This document shows, in pieces, positions 8,001-16,817 of a stretch of DNA of 64,000 bases. Position numbers and translations under genes: made by a program. Source of the DNA: Paenibacillus silvestris. GTDB lineage: Bacteria; Bacillota; Bacilli; Paenibacillales; NBRC-103111. Position 1 is the stretch's first letter, and each line of letters opens with the position of its first letter. The DNA lies in the NCBI RefSeq assembly GCF_009882985.1, contig NZ_WTUZ01000010.1, forward strand, positions 186,352 to 250,351, written 5' to 3'. The notes under the pieces were generated by a model. The model was not told the origin of the DNA. It ran no database searches and was given only the letters and a program-made list of their open reading frames with translations.

Positions 8001-10484
8001 ATGAAGTGGCTTGTATCATTATTGTCGTTAGTCCTCATTATCTTAACTTTAATCCCGGTTACCCATGCGGAGAATGACGCCGTTCATGATAACCGAACTT
8101 CAATGGTACAACAGACAGAGAAATTTAATGATTTGATGGATTTACCGAAGGACATCAAAGACAAATTTGACACGTTGATGCGAGAAAATGTGTTCGATGG
8201 CGTCTCGGACCATACGTTTGGATTAAACGAGAAAATGAATCGAGCTCAGTTTGCCAAGGTTGCTGCCATTATCTTTGCCCTGCCGATTCCAACAACAGTT
8301 GCACAATCGTCGTTTACCGATGTGCATGCTGATGATCCCGCTAACGGCTATGCCGTCCCCTATATCGAAGCGTTGCGATTAGCCGGACTAACGAACGGCG
8401 TCGACGCGGATGGCAAGCTGTACAACCCAGCGGGCCAAGTAACCCGTCAAGAGTTAGCTGCTTTCTTGATTCGTGGGCTGAAGTGGCAGGTTACCGGGAT
8501 CACACCGACGCCAGACAGCACAGTAGACGACTGGGCCAAAAGCTACGTCACCCTGGCGATTCAGAATAAGCTCATGACGAATGTAGCCGTCGGAAGCTTC
8601 GGAGGTAAAGCCCCTTCCACTCGCAAAACGCTAGCGCTAGCCAGCTTTGAAGCGAGACTTGCCTTCCAATCGCATGCGAGCCCTGTCTTAGGCAGTCCAT
8701 CTATCACTCAGAGTTTACCTCCTGGCATAACCGTACTGCCGACTAAAATTGAACTCGATGAATCGGTTAAACTTAGCGTCGGAGATAGGTATTATGATGC
8801 TGATGGAAATATATCTCTACTTGGACAGCTGCCAGTGATCGGCCTGAAAGTGACGGGTCCAGATAACTACGAGTTTACCCTGAGCCAAATTGAAACCCTA
8901 TACAGATGTGGTTATTTGGATATATCCGCTTCCGGAGGCCTTGCACTCGATAACCCAGTTATCGGTCAAAGCTATGTTGGACTGGGCAAAATTGTCATCA
9001 AGGAGGTCAAATCCGAAGATGACGTTTCGATCACAGCTAGCCTTACTCATGTTGGCGATGCAACCGCAAGCCAGACCTATAAAGTCACACCTATGCGCAT
9101 TCCCACGAGCATTGAAGTTAATACCAAAGATATGGTTGTACTCGCAGAAAATGAGCAGCCGCAAGGATTCGCTTTTACCATTAAAGATCAATATGGAAAG
9201 GCATTCAATGCAGCCTCCGCTCTTGATAGCACTCCATACATGATCGAATATAAGCTCGAAAGGGTTTCCGGTGGGCCTAGTTTGCAAAGCGCCGGAGGGA
9301 TTTTTGAATCTCCATGGGATGAAGCCAGTTCCGCCGAGTCGGACAAGCGCATCCTAACTTGGCAGATGCCTGTAGACAAAAGCGGTGATCTGAATAAATT
9401 TATATTTAAACCGAACCAGCAAGCAGTTAGTCCAGAAGGCTCACATTATACAATCACAGCAGCCGTAATCAATAAAAACACCGCAGAATTGATCACCTCG
9501 GTCGCTGCTAACTTAGAGATTTACAACTGGAAGGATTACGATCCCCTGATGAAGTACGAGTTGGATATGCTTGATGATCATTTTGCCGCAGGAAAATATT
9601 TGTTCGAGCGCAAAGTAATCGGCAGTGCGGATGATGTTGCAACTATGAATACGAAATATGATTATTATGGAAAAGAAATCAACATTATCGCTTCGGATGA
9701 CAAGAACAGAAGAATCGATATAACGAAAGTACGCAAAGATGCGAAAGGCAAGTCGATTTCCCTCATTCAAGAAGTCTCAGCAGATACAAAAGATGCGATT
9801 CTGGCCGCCTCAAGCGTGAATACATCGGGCATCCCCGTGTACAAAGCGTATGGCATCCAACCGACGGAATTATTGAACGTCAACGTCACATTTTACACAC
9901 CTAGCGGATTAAAAACATTAACGAAACAACAAGTGACTGTCGACTATGGCGAGCCGATAGCAAAAGCGGTAGCGTTGAAAAATACGACCCTTCAATTCAA
10001 CTTAAACACCGTTTATACCATCCTTAAGGCGGACGGTAAATCGGAACAAATAAAAGGCTCCGACTACCTTGAGAGTAATCCTTACGTGTGGGAATTCCTT
10101 AAATTTAGTGACAATAATGGTCAGAGCGTGAAAACCGAAAGTGGCTTTTTTAAATATTTCATTCAGGCAACCGACCAATTCGGCTACAAATATCAGAACA
10201 CCAGTGATGGTTATGTCACGGACTTCGTAGATAACCTTGATCGGCTGAAAGTTCAAGTGACGATTGATACCGATAATAAATTTCCACCTAAATGGAGCGT
10301 TGGCGACGAGGCATTAAAGGATAAAATCTGGATTGATGACCAGTTCCGGCTACATTATGAGCCTGCTGCCCGGAAGTCAGATGGGTCCATGGACTATTCG
10401 AAGAAAAATTTGCAAAGCTTCAGCATCGAGCTCATTACTCCCTCCATGCAGCGGGCATGGTGTAACGTTACATTAGGTTATTAA
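8001..10484 (+). CDS. secreted S-layer homology (SLH) domain protein
   Basis: An 827-residue exported protein with a signal peptide at residues 1-23 (hydrophobic core, cleavage near THA/EN). Three SLH repeats follow at roughly 47-102 (DGVSDHTFGLNEKMNRAQFAKV), 105-162 (FTDVHADDPANGYAVPYIEA and VTRQELAAFLIRGL) and 168-215. The second is best preserved; the third lacks a clean closing motif. SLH domains bind pyruvylated secondary cell-wall polymer and anchor proteins to the cell surface. The remaining 600 residues are beta-rich and Ig-like, with no catalytic motif recognised. The start follows GAAGG. A hairpin after the stop separates it from the convergent permease gene. Its function beyond wall attachment is unknown. 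Confidence 0.82.
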   Translation: MKWLVSLLSLVLIILTLIPVTHAENDAVHDNRTSMVQQTEKFNDLMDLPKDIKDKFDTLMRENVFDGVSDHTFGLNEKMNRAQFAKVAAIIFALPIPTTVAQSSFTDVHADDPANGYAVPYIEALRLAGLTNGVDADGKLYNPAGQVTRQELAAFLIRGLKWQVTGITPTPDSTVDDWAKSYVTLAIQNKLMTNVAVGSFGGKAPSTRKTLALASFEARLAFQSHASPVLGSPSITQSLPPGITVLPTKIELDESVKLSVGDRYYDADGNISLLGQLPVIGLKVTGPDNYEFTLSQIETLYRCGYLDISASGGLALDNPVIGQSYVGLGKIVIKEVKSEDDVSITASLTHVGDATASQTYKVTPMRIPTSIEVNTKDMVVLAENEQPQGFAFTIKDQYGKAFNAASALDSTPYMIEYKLERVSGGPSLQSAGGIFESPWDEASSAESDKRILTWQMPVDKSGDLNKFIFKPNQQAVSPEGSHYTITAAVINKNTAELITSVAANLEIYNWKDYDPLMKYELDMLDDHFAAGKYLFERKVIGSADDVATMNTKYDYYGKEINIIASDDKNRRIDITKVRKDAKGKSISLIQEVSADTKDAILAASSVNTSGIPVYKAYGIQPTELLNVNVTFYTPSGLKTLTKQQVTVDYGEPIAKAVALKNTTLQFNLNTVYTILKADGKSEQIKGSDYLESNPYVWEFLKFSDNNGQSVKTESGFFKYFIQATDQFGYKYQNTSDGYVTDFVDNLDRLKVQVTIDTDNKFPPKWSVGDEALKDKIWIDDQFRLHYEPAARKSDGSMDYSKKNLQSFSIELITPSMQRAWCNVTLGY

Positions 10485-10490
10485 GCAAGT

Positions 10491-10526
10491 GAAAGACGCC
10501 TTTCCCATAGCGGAAGAGCGTCTTTC
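10491..10526. terminator. bidirectional terminator-like hairpin between convergent genes
   Basis: A 9-bp stem GAAAGACGC (10491-10499) pairs with 10518-10526, extended inward by a CTTTCC/GGAAG pairing. It sits between the convergent SLH and permease genes. T runs are short in both directions. Confidence 0.55.
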
Positions 10527-10538
10527 TCCACTCTGTGA

Positions 10539-11504
10539 CTACAATTGAGCACGTTTCTTGAATTGATACAGGAAAAACTGCAAGGAAAGAATCAATAAAG
10601 CGAAAGCTATGCCCGCTTCTATTACGATATAGGGATAAATTTGGATATACTTGGCTCCGTAAGCAATCATCGCAGTCCACTCGCCAGTCTTCGTCTGATA
10701 AACCAGGTACGGCACTTCCCCTGGCACTAACTGATCTACCATCACCAACGTTTCTGAACCTCCGATAATAATATTGAAAATCGCCAACTGCCCCATAAGA
10801 AAAAGTACAAGGATGAATTCGCTGATAGCCATATAAAGCAATTCAAGTCGCATGCTAGTAAAGATATGCTTTAAGATCCTGTGCAGAGGTGTTCCGCCCA
10901 TCAAACGAGAAGCATCGACATAAGGTTTCTGATTGTAAAAGCGGGCTCTTTCGGCAATCTGGTAAGCTAGAGGAAAGACGCCAATGATGGTGACCATGAC
11001 GAAAAAGACGATCGTAAACAGCACAAAGCTGTGAGGATTCGCTTTGTCTATCTCGTTTAAGCCAAGTCCGAAGAACATGCCTGCTAGCGGCGGATACAGA
11101 AACAAGAATGCCGGTACGGCAGAGATGACCCATTGCATGGCTCTCAATACGCCGGCACCACGCCCCGTCGTCCCTGACCACATGCCAAGCGGTACAGCAA
11201 ACATAAATCTTAAAGCCGTTAATAAAGCGGCATAACCCAATGTGTATTTCAAGCCATTCAACAGCAAGCTCAGCATATCAAATCCCCTGTGGTCACTCCC
11301 AAGGAGATAAGTAGCATTCGGTGAGAAAGGTGGCGTGCTGAAAGTCATTTGACCGTCGATGATTTCCGTATGCAAGACGACTTTATCCGCATTCGTAAGC
11401 CCATGTGGCTTCAGCATCCCGCCGAATACCGCTAATATAACAATGACAACGATGATTGCACATGCGAAATAGAACGGTTTCGCAGATTTCCTTTTCATGG
11501 TCAT
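10539..11504 (-). CDS. DppC/OppC-like ABC transporter permease, partner of the adjacent DppB-like protein
   Basis: A 321-residue membrane protein with an N-terminal anchor helix, a periplasmic-type segment ending in LLGSDHRGFDMLSLLLNGLKYTL (the LGTDxxGRDxxSRxxxGxRxSL region of DppC/OppC proteins), then about five helices. The cytoplasmic loop YVDASRLMGGTPLHRILKHI corresponds to the EAA loop. The start at ATG 11504 follows GGGAGGGGG and overlaps the stop of the upstream permease by four bases (ATGA), so the two are co-translated. Normally these pair with two ATPases and a binding protein to import peptides, nickel or sugars; none is in the window. The substrate is therefore open. Confidence 0.82.
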   Translation of the reverse strand: MTMKRKSAKPFYFACAIIVVIVILAVFGGMLKPHGLTNADKVVLHTEIIDGQMTFSTPPFSPNATYLLGSDHRGFDMLSLLLNGLKYTLGYAALLTALRFMFAVPLGMWSGTTGRGAGVLRAMQWVISAVPAFLFLYPPLAGMFFGLGLNEIDKANPHSFVLFTIVFFVMVTIIGVFPLAYQIAERARFYNQKPYVDASRLMGGTPLHRILKHIFTSMRLELLYMAISEFILVLFLMGQLAIFNIIIGGSETLVMVDQLVPGEVPYLVYQTKTGEWTAMIAYGAKYIQIYPYIVIEAGIAFALLILSLQFFLYQFKKRAQL

Positions 11505-12391
11505 GCCCCCTCCCTGTTTCGCACGACAAAGACTTTGCCGAGCATTGCATACAGGATGTGAAAAAGAATGGCCAGAATCGCCAGAACGATGCAAAAAATC
11601 GGGGTGGCGCTTATATTTTGCATTCTGGGACTTACAATGTATCCGCCCAGCCCAAGAATATCACACATGGCTTCCGCCACTGCCATGCTTGCAAGCGCCA
11701 ACGTCGTCGCTTTGGGCAGCACCGTCAGCAGGTCGACCCTAATATTGCGGATAATGTGATGGACAAGAACTTCCCGCCATGTCAATCCTTTGGCAAGCGC
11801 TGTCGTGATGTACTCCTGCGACATTTCACGTTCGATCGCCAGCCGCAAAGTGCCGTAAATCAAGACCCCAGGAATAAGGACGATCGCAAGAAACGGTATC
11901 AGGAACGGGACATGATTGCCGTAATGCGCAACCAGAATAACGTTCCTTCCTGTCATACGAGTTAAATAAATGGATGTGAGCTGTATGAGAACAATCAGCA
12001 GAAAATCCGGGAGCCCGCTCAATACGGCGTGAACCGAATCTATCAATCTCCCTATCGTCCGCCACATTGAAGCTACAAGGGACAGCAATACAGCTAATAA
12101 CACACCAGTGATTAGGCCGGGTATTAGGTAAGTGCAAGTGCGGACGATCGTTTTCTTTAGAATACTTGTTACGGCAATCTCATAGGCTCCGGTGCGAATG
12201 ATCCCTAGATTGCCATGTGAGTAGTTCTGTAAGGAGGCCTTGACGGAAACCCAATAGGTATGAAATGAAATTCCTGATTCCTGCAGCTTGCCAGGAACCG
12301 CATGAATGAAGGCTTTATTAACATGGCTCATTAGAAATACGGCTGCTATAGTAAAGAGGCTAAGTAAAGCCCACTTCATAATGACTCTCAT
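11501..12391 (-). CDS. DppB/OppB-like ABC transporter permease
   Basis: A 296-residue permease with a first helix at residues 6-25, a large external loop, and five further helices. The cytoplasmic loop EYITTALAKGLTWREVLVHHIIRN matches the DppB EAA loop (YIRTARAKGLSxxxVLxxHxLRN). The start at ATG 12391 follows TAGGAG; the longer frame reaches 12478 without support. It heads a two-gene operon with the DppC-like gene. The pair lacks ATPase and binding-protein partners here, which is unusual for this family; the missing parts may be elsewhere in the genome. Confidence 0.82.
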   Translation of the reverse strand: MRVIMKWALLSLFTIAAVFLMSHVNKAFIHAVPGKLQESGISFHTYWVSVKASLQNYSHGNLGIIRTGAYEIAVTSILKKTIVRTCTYLIPGLITGVLLAVLLSLVASMWRTIGRLIDSVHAVLSGLPDFLLIVLIQLTSIYLTRMTGRNVILVAHYGNHVPFLIPFLAIVLIPGVLIYGTLRLAIEREMSQEYITTALAKGLTWREVLVHHIIRNIRVDLLTVLPKATTLALASMAVAEAMCDILGLGGYIVSPRMQNISATPIFCIVLAILAILFHILYAMLGKVFVVRNREGA

Positions 12392-12482
12392 TAAGTTCAA
12401 ACTCCTACGTATATATATTTGGATACTAATAGGACAATTGGCGCCTTCAAAGTGTGACACAATAACAATCGCCAACAATGAA

Positions 12483-12514
12483 ACAACGGCAGCGAAAGTA
12501 CGCGCTGCCGTTGT
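12483..12514 (-). terminator. terminator downstream of the SDR pair
   Basis: A perfect 12-bp stem (12483-12494 with 12503-12514) with an 8-base loop lies just after the stop of the SDR gene at 12533. On the minus strand the T run is short (TTTCATT); on the plus strand it is TTTTAC. No plus-strand gene ends here, so it most likely serves the SDR genes. Confidence 0.65.
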
Positions 12515-12532
12515 TTTACTACCAATAAACTG

Positions 12533-13303
12533 CTAACCTCGATATATAGGAGCTCCTAAAGGCGCTGAGCGTGCTCCCCCATCAACGGTAATTTCTGCTC
12601 CCTGCACGAATGATGATTCATCAGAGGCCAGGAACAATACCGCATTGGCTATTTCCTCAGGATTGCCCATACGGTTAAGCGGTATTGTACGCGCCTGTGA
12701 ACCCTCAAGCTTCGCGGTTTCTTCAGGCGTCGATTTTTTCCAAATCGGCGTGCGAGTTGCCCCAGGCACAACAGTGTTTACGCGGATACCTCGCGGCGAC
12801 AGTTCGGTAACCAACACTCTTGCCATGCTGCTTATGGCTCCCTTACTCGCCGCGTAAGCGGATCTTCCAGGCGCACCATCTGTTGCTCGCGTTGAACCGG
12901 TCAAGATGATAGAAGCCCCTTCCTTCAGATACGGCAAAGCGCATTGCACCGTGAAGAATGAACCTGTCACATTTATTCTAAGAACTTCTTCAAAAACGGA
13001 AAACTCTGTGCCTCCTAATGGCGTAGCAGACGAAATGCCAGCATTCGCGTAGACGATGTCAAGTCCTCCGAAAGTTGCGACGGCTTGAGACAACGCATGA
13101 TCCATGCTTGCAGGATCGGTTGCATCCGCTTGGAAGGCAAGGACGCTCGGACCAAGTTCATGTGCTACCTCATTTAATGTCGCTTGATTCCGGCCCGTAA
13201 TGACGACCTTTGCGCCTTCCGAGATGAAGAGCTTGGTGGTTGTCAAACCAATTCCGCTATTGCCTCCTGTGATTAAAGCCACTTTACCATCCAGTTTTCC
13301 CAT
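12533..13303 (-). CDS. SDR-family NAD(P)-dependent oxidoreductase
   Basis: A classical short-chain dehydrogenase/reductase of 256 residues. The Rossmann cofactor motif TGGNSGIG is at 12-19, NAG at 87-89, and the catalytic Ser137, Tyr150 and Lys154 (YAASK) are intact. The C-terminus FVQGAEITVDGGARSA is typical. It would oxidise or reduce a small alcohol or ketone with NAD(P)(H); the substrate is not evident. AAGGAG lies 9 bases before the ATG. It is 60 bases downstream of a second SDR gene, probably in one operon. Confidence 0.88.
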   Translation of the reverse strand: MGKLDGKVALITGGNSGIGLTTTKLFISEGAKVVITGRNQATLNEVAHELGPSVLAFQADATDPASMDHALSQAVATFGGLDIVYANAGISSATPLGGTEFSVFEEVLRINVTGSFFTVQCALPYLKEGASIILTGSTRATDGAPGRSAYAASKGAISSMARVLVTELSPRGIRVNTVVPGATRTPIWKKSTPEETAKLEGSQARTIPLNRMGNPEEIANAVLFLASDESSFVQGAEITVDGGARSAPLGAPIYRG

Positions 13304-13363
13304 TTCACTACTCCTTAGATCCGATATGAATATGTATCCGAACTACTACCTTCTATAACTCGC

Positions 13364-14146
13364 TTACCAAGCTGAAGCGCCACCGTCAACCGCGTAGTTG
13401 ACACCTGTGATATAGGCCGCGCGGTCTGAGGCAAGGAATGCAGCGAGCTCCACGATCTCTTCGGGTTGACCGAATCGCTTCAGGAGCGTCTTACTCGTTA
13501 TCGCATTCCGGGCCGCTTGATTGTCACCAAGGTCGCGGTCACTGGCCGGGGTCAAGACTGGCCCTGAACTGATCGCTACTGCGCGGATTCCGTGAGGCGC
13601 ACCTTCAAGCGCCAGCTGCCGCGTCATGCCGATAACGCCTGCTTTCGCTGCACAGTGCGCGATCATCGGCGGGGTTTCGCCAGCGATCATACCAGCTACG
13701 GACGCGATGTTGATGATGACTCCCCCACCCCGCTTAACCAGATGCGGCCATGCGTACTTGGACACGAAGAAAGGGATATCGAGTTCACCAGTTATGGTCG
13801 TCCGCCAGTCTTCAATAGAGAAATCCGGCATAGGACCGAAGCGCTGCATGGCTGCATTATTGTAGACCACGTCGAGTCCGCCGAACGCTGCCGCAGCTTC
13901 TTGGACAAGCTGCTCGGCTTGTTCAGGGATCGTGAGATTAATCGGCGCTACGCCCTTCATCTCACCACCGGAGCGACGAACGAGTTCTACTGTCTCGTTG
14001 TTGGCATCGACATTGATGTCGCACCCGACGACCTTTGCGCCCTCTCGCGCAAAAACCTGCGCTGCGACGCGGCCCATTCCGCCTCCAGTGCCAGTGATCA
14101 GCACTACTTTCTTGTCGAGTATTCCTATGGATTGATGGCTAGTCAT
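13364..14146 (-). CDS. SDR-family oxidoreductase with His in place of the catalytic Tyr
   Basis: A 260-residue SDR fold protein with the glycine motif TGTGGGMG (19-26), the adenine-site Asp in GCDIN (43), NNAA at 96-99, Ser149 in NIASVAG, and the usual C-terminal ITGVNYAVDGGA. The catalytic YxxxK is present only as HCAAK (164-168): Lys168 remains but Tyr is His. Tyr is the proton donor in nearly all active SDRs, so the protein may have altered catalysis, a different substrate or a non-enzymatic role; a misread base (CAC against TAC) cannot be excluded. It is upstream of the intact SDR gene and divergent from the AraC-type gene. Confidence 0.82.
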   Translation of the reverse strand: MTSHQSIGILDKKVVLITGTGGGMGRVAAQVFAREGAKVVGCDINVDANNETVELVRRSGGEMKGVAPINLTIPEQAEQLVQEAAAAFGGLDVVYNNAAMQRFGPMPDFSIEDWRTTITGELDIPFFVSKYAWPHLVKRGGGVIINIASVAGMIAGETPPMIAHCAAKAGVIGMTRQLALEGAPHGIRAVAISSGPVLTPASDRDLGDNQAARNAITSKTLLKRFGQPEEIVELAAFLASDRAAYITGVNYAVDGGASAW

Positions 14147-14230
14147 CGATTCTCCTCCAATGTTTGTAAATCATCTGCATCGTTTAATATTGTATTAATT
14201 TCTCAAAATCATTCATTCGACAATCTATGA

Positions 14231-14259
14231 TTGACAACTATCGGATTAACGAATACAAG
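14231..14259 (+). promoter_or_regulatory. promoter of the right-hand AraC-type regulator gene
   Basis: Consensus TTGACA (14231-14236), a 17-base spacer and TACAAG (14254-14259). RNA would start near 14266, about 100 bases before the chosen ATG 14367. Confidence 0.55.
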
Positions 14260-14366
14260 CATGATCTATGCATATTTGGCATATAACGTACGACAGTGAA
14301 GCGCATTACGTACACTGCAGCAGTTTTATTTCATGGCCTATGTATTATTTTAGAGGAGCGTTTTTT

Positions 14367-16598
14367 ATGACAAAACCATGGTTTTATCGGCTTCTATTCT
14401 CTTATTTGCCTGTCTTTTTTATGATTACTTCCGTCCTCATTGTGCTCATTATTCTTTCCATCAGCCAATTGTCCAAAAGAGAAGCTGAAAATGCAAATAA
14501 AACCTATGCTTTACATATCATGCAGTCGGTGGACTATACCTTGAAGACGATTGACGAAAATGTCATTAAGGAGTTGCAGACAAATGAGCGGATTGACCAG
14601 TTCTTTGACAACAAATTAGAGGGAAACCCCTATTACTCTGCCTATGAGATCACAGAATTAATTCGGGGGATGATGAACTACAACAAGTTCATTGACTCCG
14701 TTTATTTTTACCGAGCTTCGGATCAAATGGTCATTAGCCCCAACACGATGATATCAGCAGATCGTTTCGGCGATAGAGCTTTTATAGATGAGATGATGAA
14801 GAGCCCTTCTCAATACCAACTGACAAATCAGCGGCTCTTCAAAGAATTTACAGAGATGGATGGACATAAGGTCGTCATTTCTTTAGTGCGAAAGTTTCCA
14901 CTTTTATCCGGGCAAAAAGGCATCATCGTCGTCAATATCAGTATGGATTCGATTGTTGGAATGATCCGTGATATGACCAATTCAAAGATCAGCTTCATCC
15001 AAGTCTATGATCCCGCAGGCAATCAGCTGTTGGCTTCCGGAAATACGCATGCAGCTACAGGATCTAAACAAAGAGGGTCTGAACTGGCCCGTATTCACTC
15101 CGGCTATACGAACTGGGAATACCGCAGTGGTCTCAACGATGAGTATTTGTACACGTTCACCTCTGTCTTCTCTTATGTATGGATCGGTTTGGGACTAGTT
15201 ATGGTTGTTCTTGGCGGTGTCTGGATGACTTATGTGACACATCGCAATTACCGGCCGATTAAGCTGCTTATGTCGCGTATCCACTCCTTTTCCGACCTAC
15301 AGTCGATGAGTTTCGAGGGAAAGAAAAAGGATGAATTCCATTATATTGATCGTGCCATTAGCAATCTCATGGAATTATCCAGCCGCTATGAGAAGCAGCA
15401 TGAGGAAGATATCGTGTTCAGGCAGAGGCACTTTTTCAAAGAATGGCTGGAAGGCAGCCGCACGGTCAATTATGAAGACTGGAAGATCGAGATGAATCGG
15501 CTGCACTTGCCTTCTGGCTTCAGTCAGCTAGCCGCTGCAGTCATTGAGATGGATAAATACATGGAACTATGCCGGATGTTCTCTCAGAAGGATCAAGAAT
15601 TGCTGAAATTTGTACTAAGCCGAGTCGTATATGAAACAGCGGAATCGCTTGGCCTCACCGTATGGGCGGAGTGGATGGCTACTCATAGGCTTAGTGTTGT
15701 GATATTTGCCGATGAGAATGTTAAAAGCAGTGAGAAGCACGCAGCCAATCTGTGCGAAAATATTCGCTCCTGGGTCGAGCAGCATCTGCATTTCCGCATT
15801 ACGCTCGGTGTCGGACCCGTGGTTGGACAAGTCCAAGAGCTGGTGCATTCCTATGAGGCTGCGATCCATGTACTTCGGTTTAAATCAACCTTAGGGACGA
15901 ATAAAGTTCTGTACCACTGGGAAGCCGAAGCTTCCGAAGAGAAGGAAATGTATAAGCACTTGCCGCTGATCAAATCACTGGCTCAGTCGTTTCGCTTGGG
16001 GGACAAGGGTTGGAAGCCAGCTTTGGAACAAATTTTCACCGAATTAAAAGTTGGTCTATTCTCCACCGAAGAGATCCGAAATCTCATGAATTACTTCGCT
16101 TATTATTTACACCGAGAAATGATGGAGCTATCTTCTGAACTGCAAGAATCCTTGCAAATTGCTTTGCCCAAGCTGAACGACGCTACTCAGCAGTTCGATA
16201 CGATTGAAGAATTATATGCGGATTATTTTCACTTATTGGAAGAAGTCTCTCAGCAGATGGCTGTTATTCGTGAAGTCAGAACCACGCATGCCATCATGAG
16301 CCTAATTCGTTCCTATGTGGAGACGCATTATGCAGATCCTGAGTTGTCGCTTACCTCGCTAAGTGAACAATTTCAGCTTCATGCCTCGCAGATCAGCCGT
16401 GCATTCAAGGAGGAATTCGGGGAAAAATTCGTCGATTATCTCGTTAAAATCCGAATGGAACAAGCGCAACAGTTGCTCCAAAGCAGTCGATATTCCGTTC
16501 AGGACATCGGAGTTAAAGTTGGATACACGAATGCCATCTCGTTTATTCGCGCTTTCAAGAAATATACGGGGGTTACTCCTGGCGATTATCGCAAGTAA
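14367..16598 (+). CDS. membrane-anchored AraC-family transcriptional regulator
   Basis: A 743-residue paralogue of the regulator at 4649-6889 with the same plan: membrane helix 1 (residues 11-33), an extracellular sensor to about 265, helix 2 (about 270-290), a cytoplasmic linker, and an AraC-type DNA-binding domain over the last 100 residues (DIGVKVGYTNAISFIRAFKKYTGVTPGDYRK). The start at ATG 14367 has GAGGAG 8 bases upstream, and the N-terminus MTKPWFYRLLFSYLPVFF aligns with the paralogue's MQRKWFYRLLLSYMPFFV. It most likely controls the adjacent downstream transporter/glycosidase operon. Confidence 0.9.
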   Translation: MTKPWFYRLLFSYLPVFFMITSVLIVLIILSISQLSKREAENANKTYALHIMQSVDYTLKTIDENVIKELQTNERIDQFFDNKLEGNPYYSAYEITELIRGMMNYNKFIDSVYFYRASDQMVISPNTMISADRFGDRAFIDEMMKSPSQYQLTNQRLFKEFTEMDGHKVVISLVRKFPLLSGQKGIIVVNISMDSIVGMIRDMTNSKISFIQVYDPAGNQLLASGNTHAATGSKQRGSELARIHSGYTNWEYRSGLNDEYLYTFTSVFSYVWIGLGLVMVVLGGVWMTYVTHRNYRPIKLLMSRIHSFSDLQSMSFEGKKKDEFHYIDRAISNLMELSSRYEKQHEEDIVFRQRHFFKEWLEGSRTVNYEDWKIEMNRLHLPSGFSQLAAAVIEMDKYMELCRMFSQKDQELLKFVLSRVVYETAESLGLTVWAEWMATHRLSVVIFADENVKSSEKHAANLCENIRSWVEQHLHFRITLGVGPVVGQVQELVHSYEAAIHVLRFKSTLGTNKVLYHWEAEASEEKEMYKHLPLIKSLAQSFRLGDKGWKPALEQIFTELKVGLFSTEEIRNLMNYFAYYLHREMMELSSELQESLQIALPKLNDATQQFDTIEELYADYFHLLEEVSQQMAVIREVRTTHAIMSLIRSYVETHYADPELSLTSLSEQFQLHASQISRAFKEEFGEKFVDYLVKIRMEQAQQLLQSSRYSVQDIGVKVGYTNAISFIRAFKKYTGVTPGDYRK

Positions 16599-16722
16599 TC
16601 CGAACAATGCCGTTCATCAAGAAAAGTATATTGTTAATTGTTGTTTATTCATCTCTGCAGGAATTCGCTTAAGCCTTGTACAGCAAGGGTTTCAAAAGAG
16701 TTTATGCCCTAATTCATGTATA

Positions 16723-16752
16723 TTGAGATTGGTTATCCTTCTGAGGTACATT
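16723..16752 (+). promoter_or_regulatory. candidate promoter of the right-hand sugar operon
   Basis: TTGAGA (16723-16728), an 18-base spacer and TACATT (16747-16752) lie 65 bases before the LplB-type gene. The match is moderate, as expected for an activator-dependent promoter served by the adjacent AraC-type protein. Confidence 0.4.
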
Positions 16753-16817
16753 GATTCCATCGACGGCAAAGGAGCTACGAGATGGTTCAATCTATCCACG
16801 AAAGGAGGTGCCACTGA

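Noticed and set aside
13592-14230. A 212-codon open frame on the plus strand opposite the SDR gene
   Set aside because: Antisense to a clear SDR protein, rich in Arg, His and Cys as expected of a shadow frame, and without a start signal.
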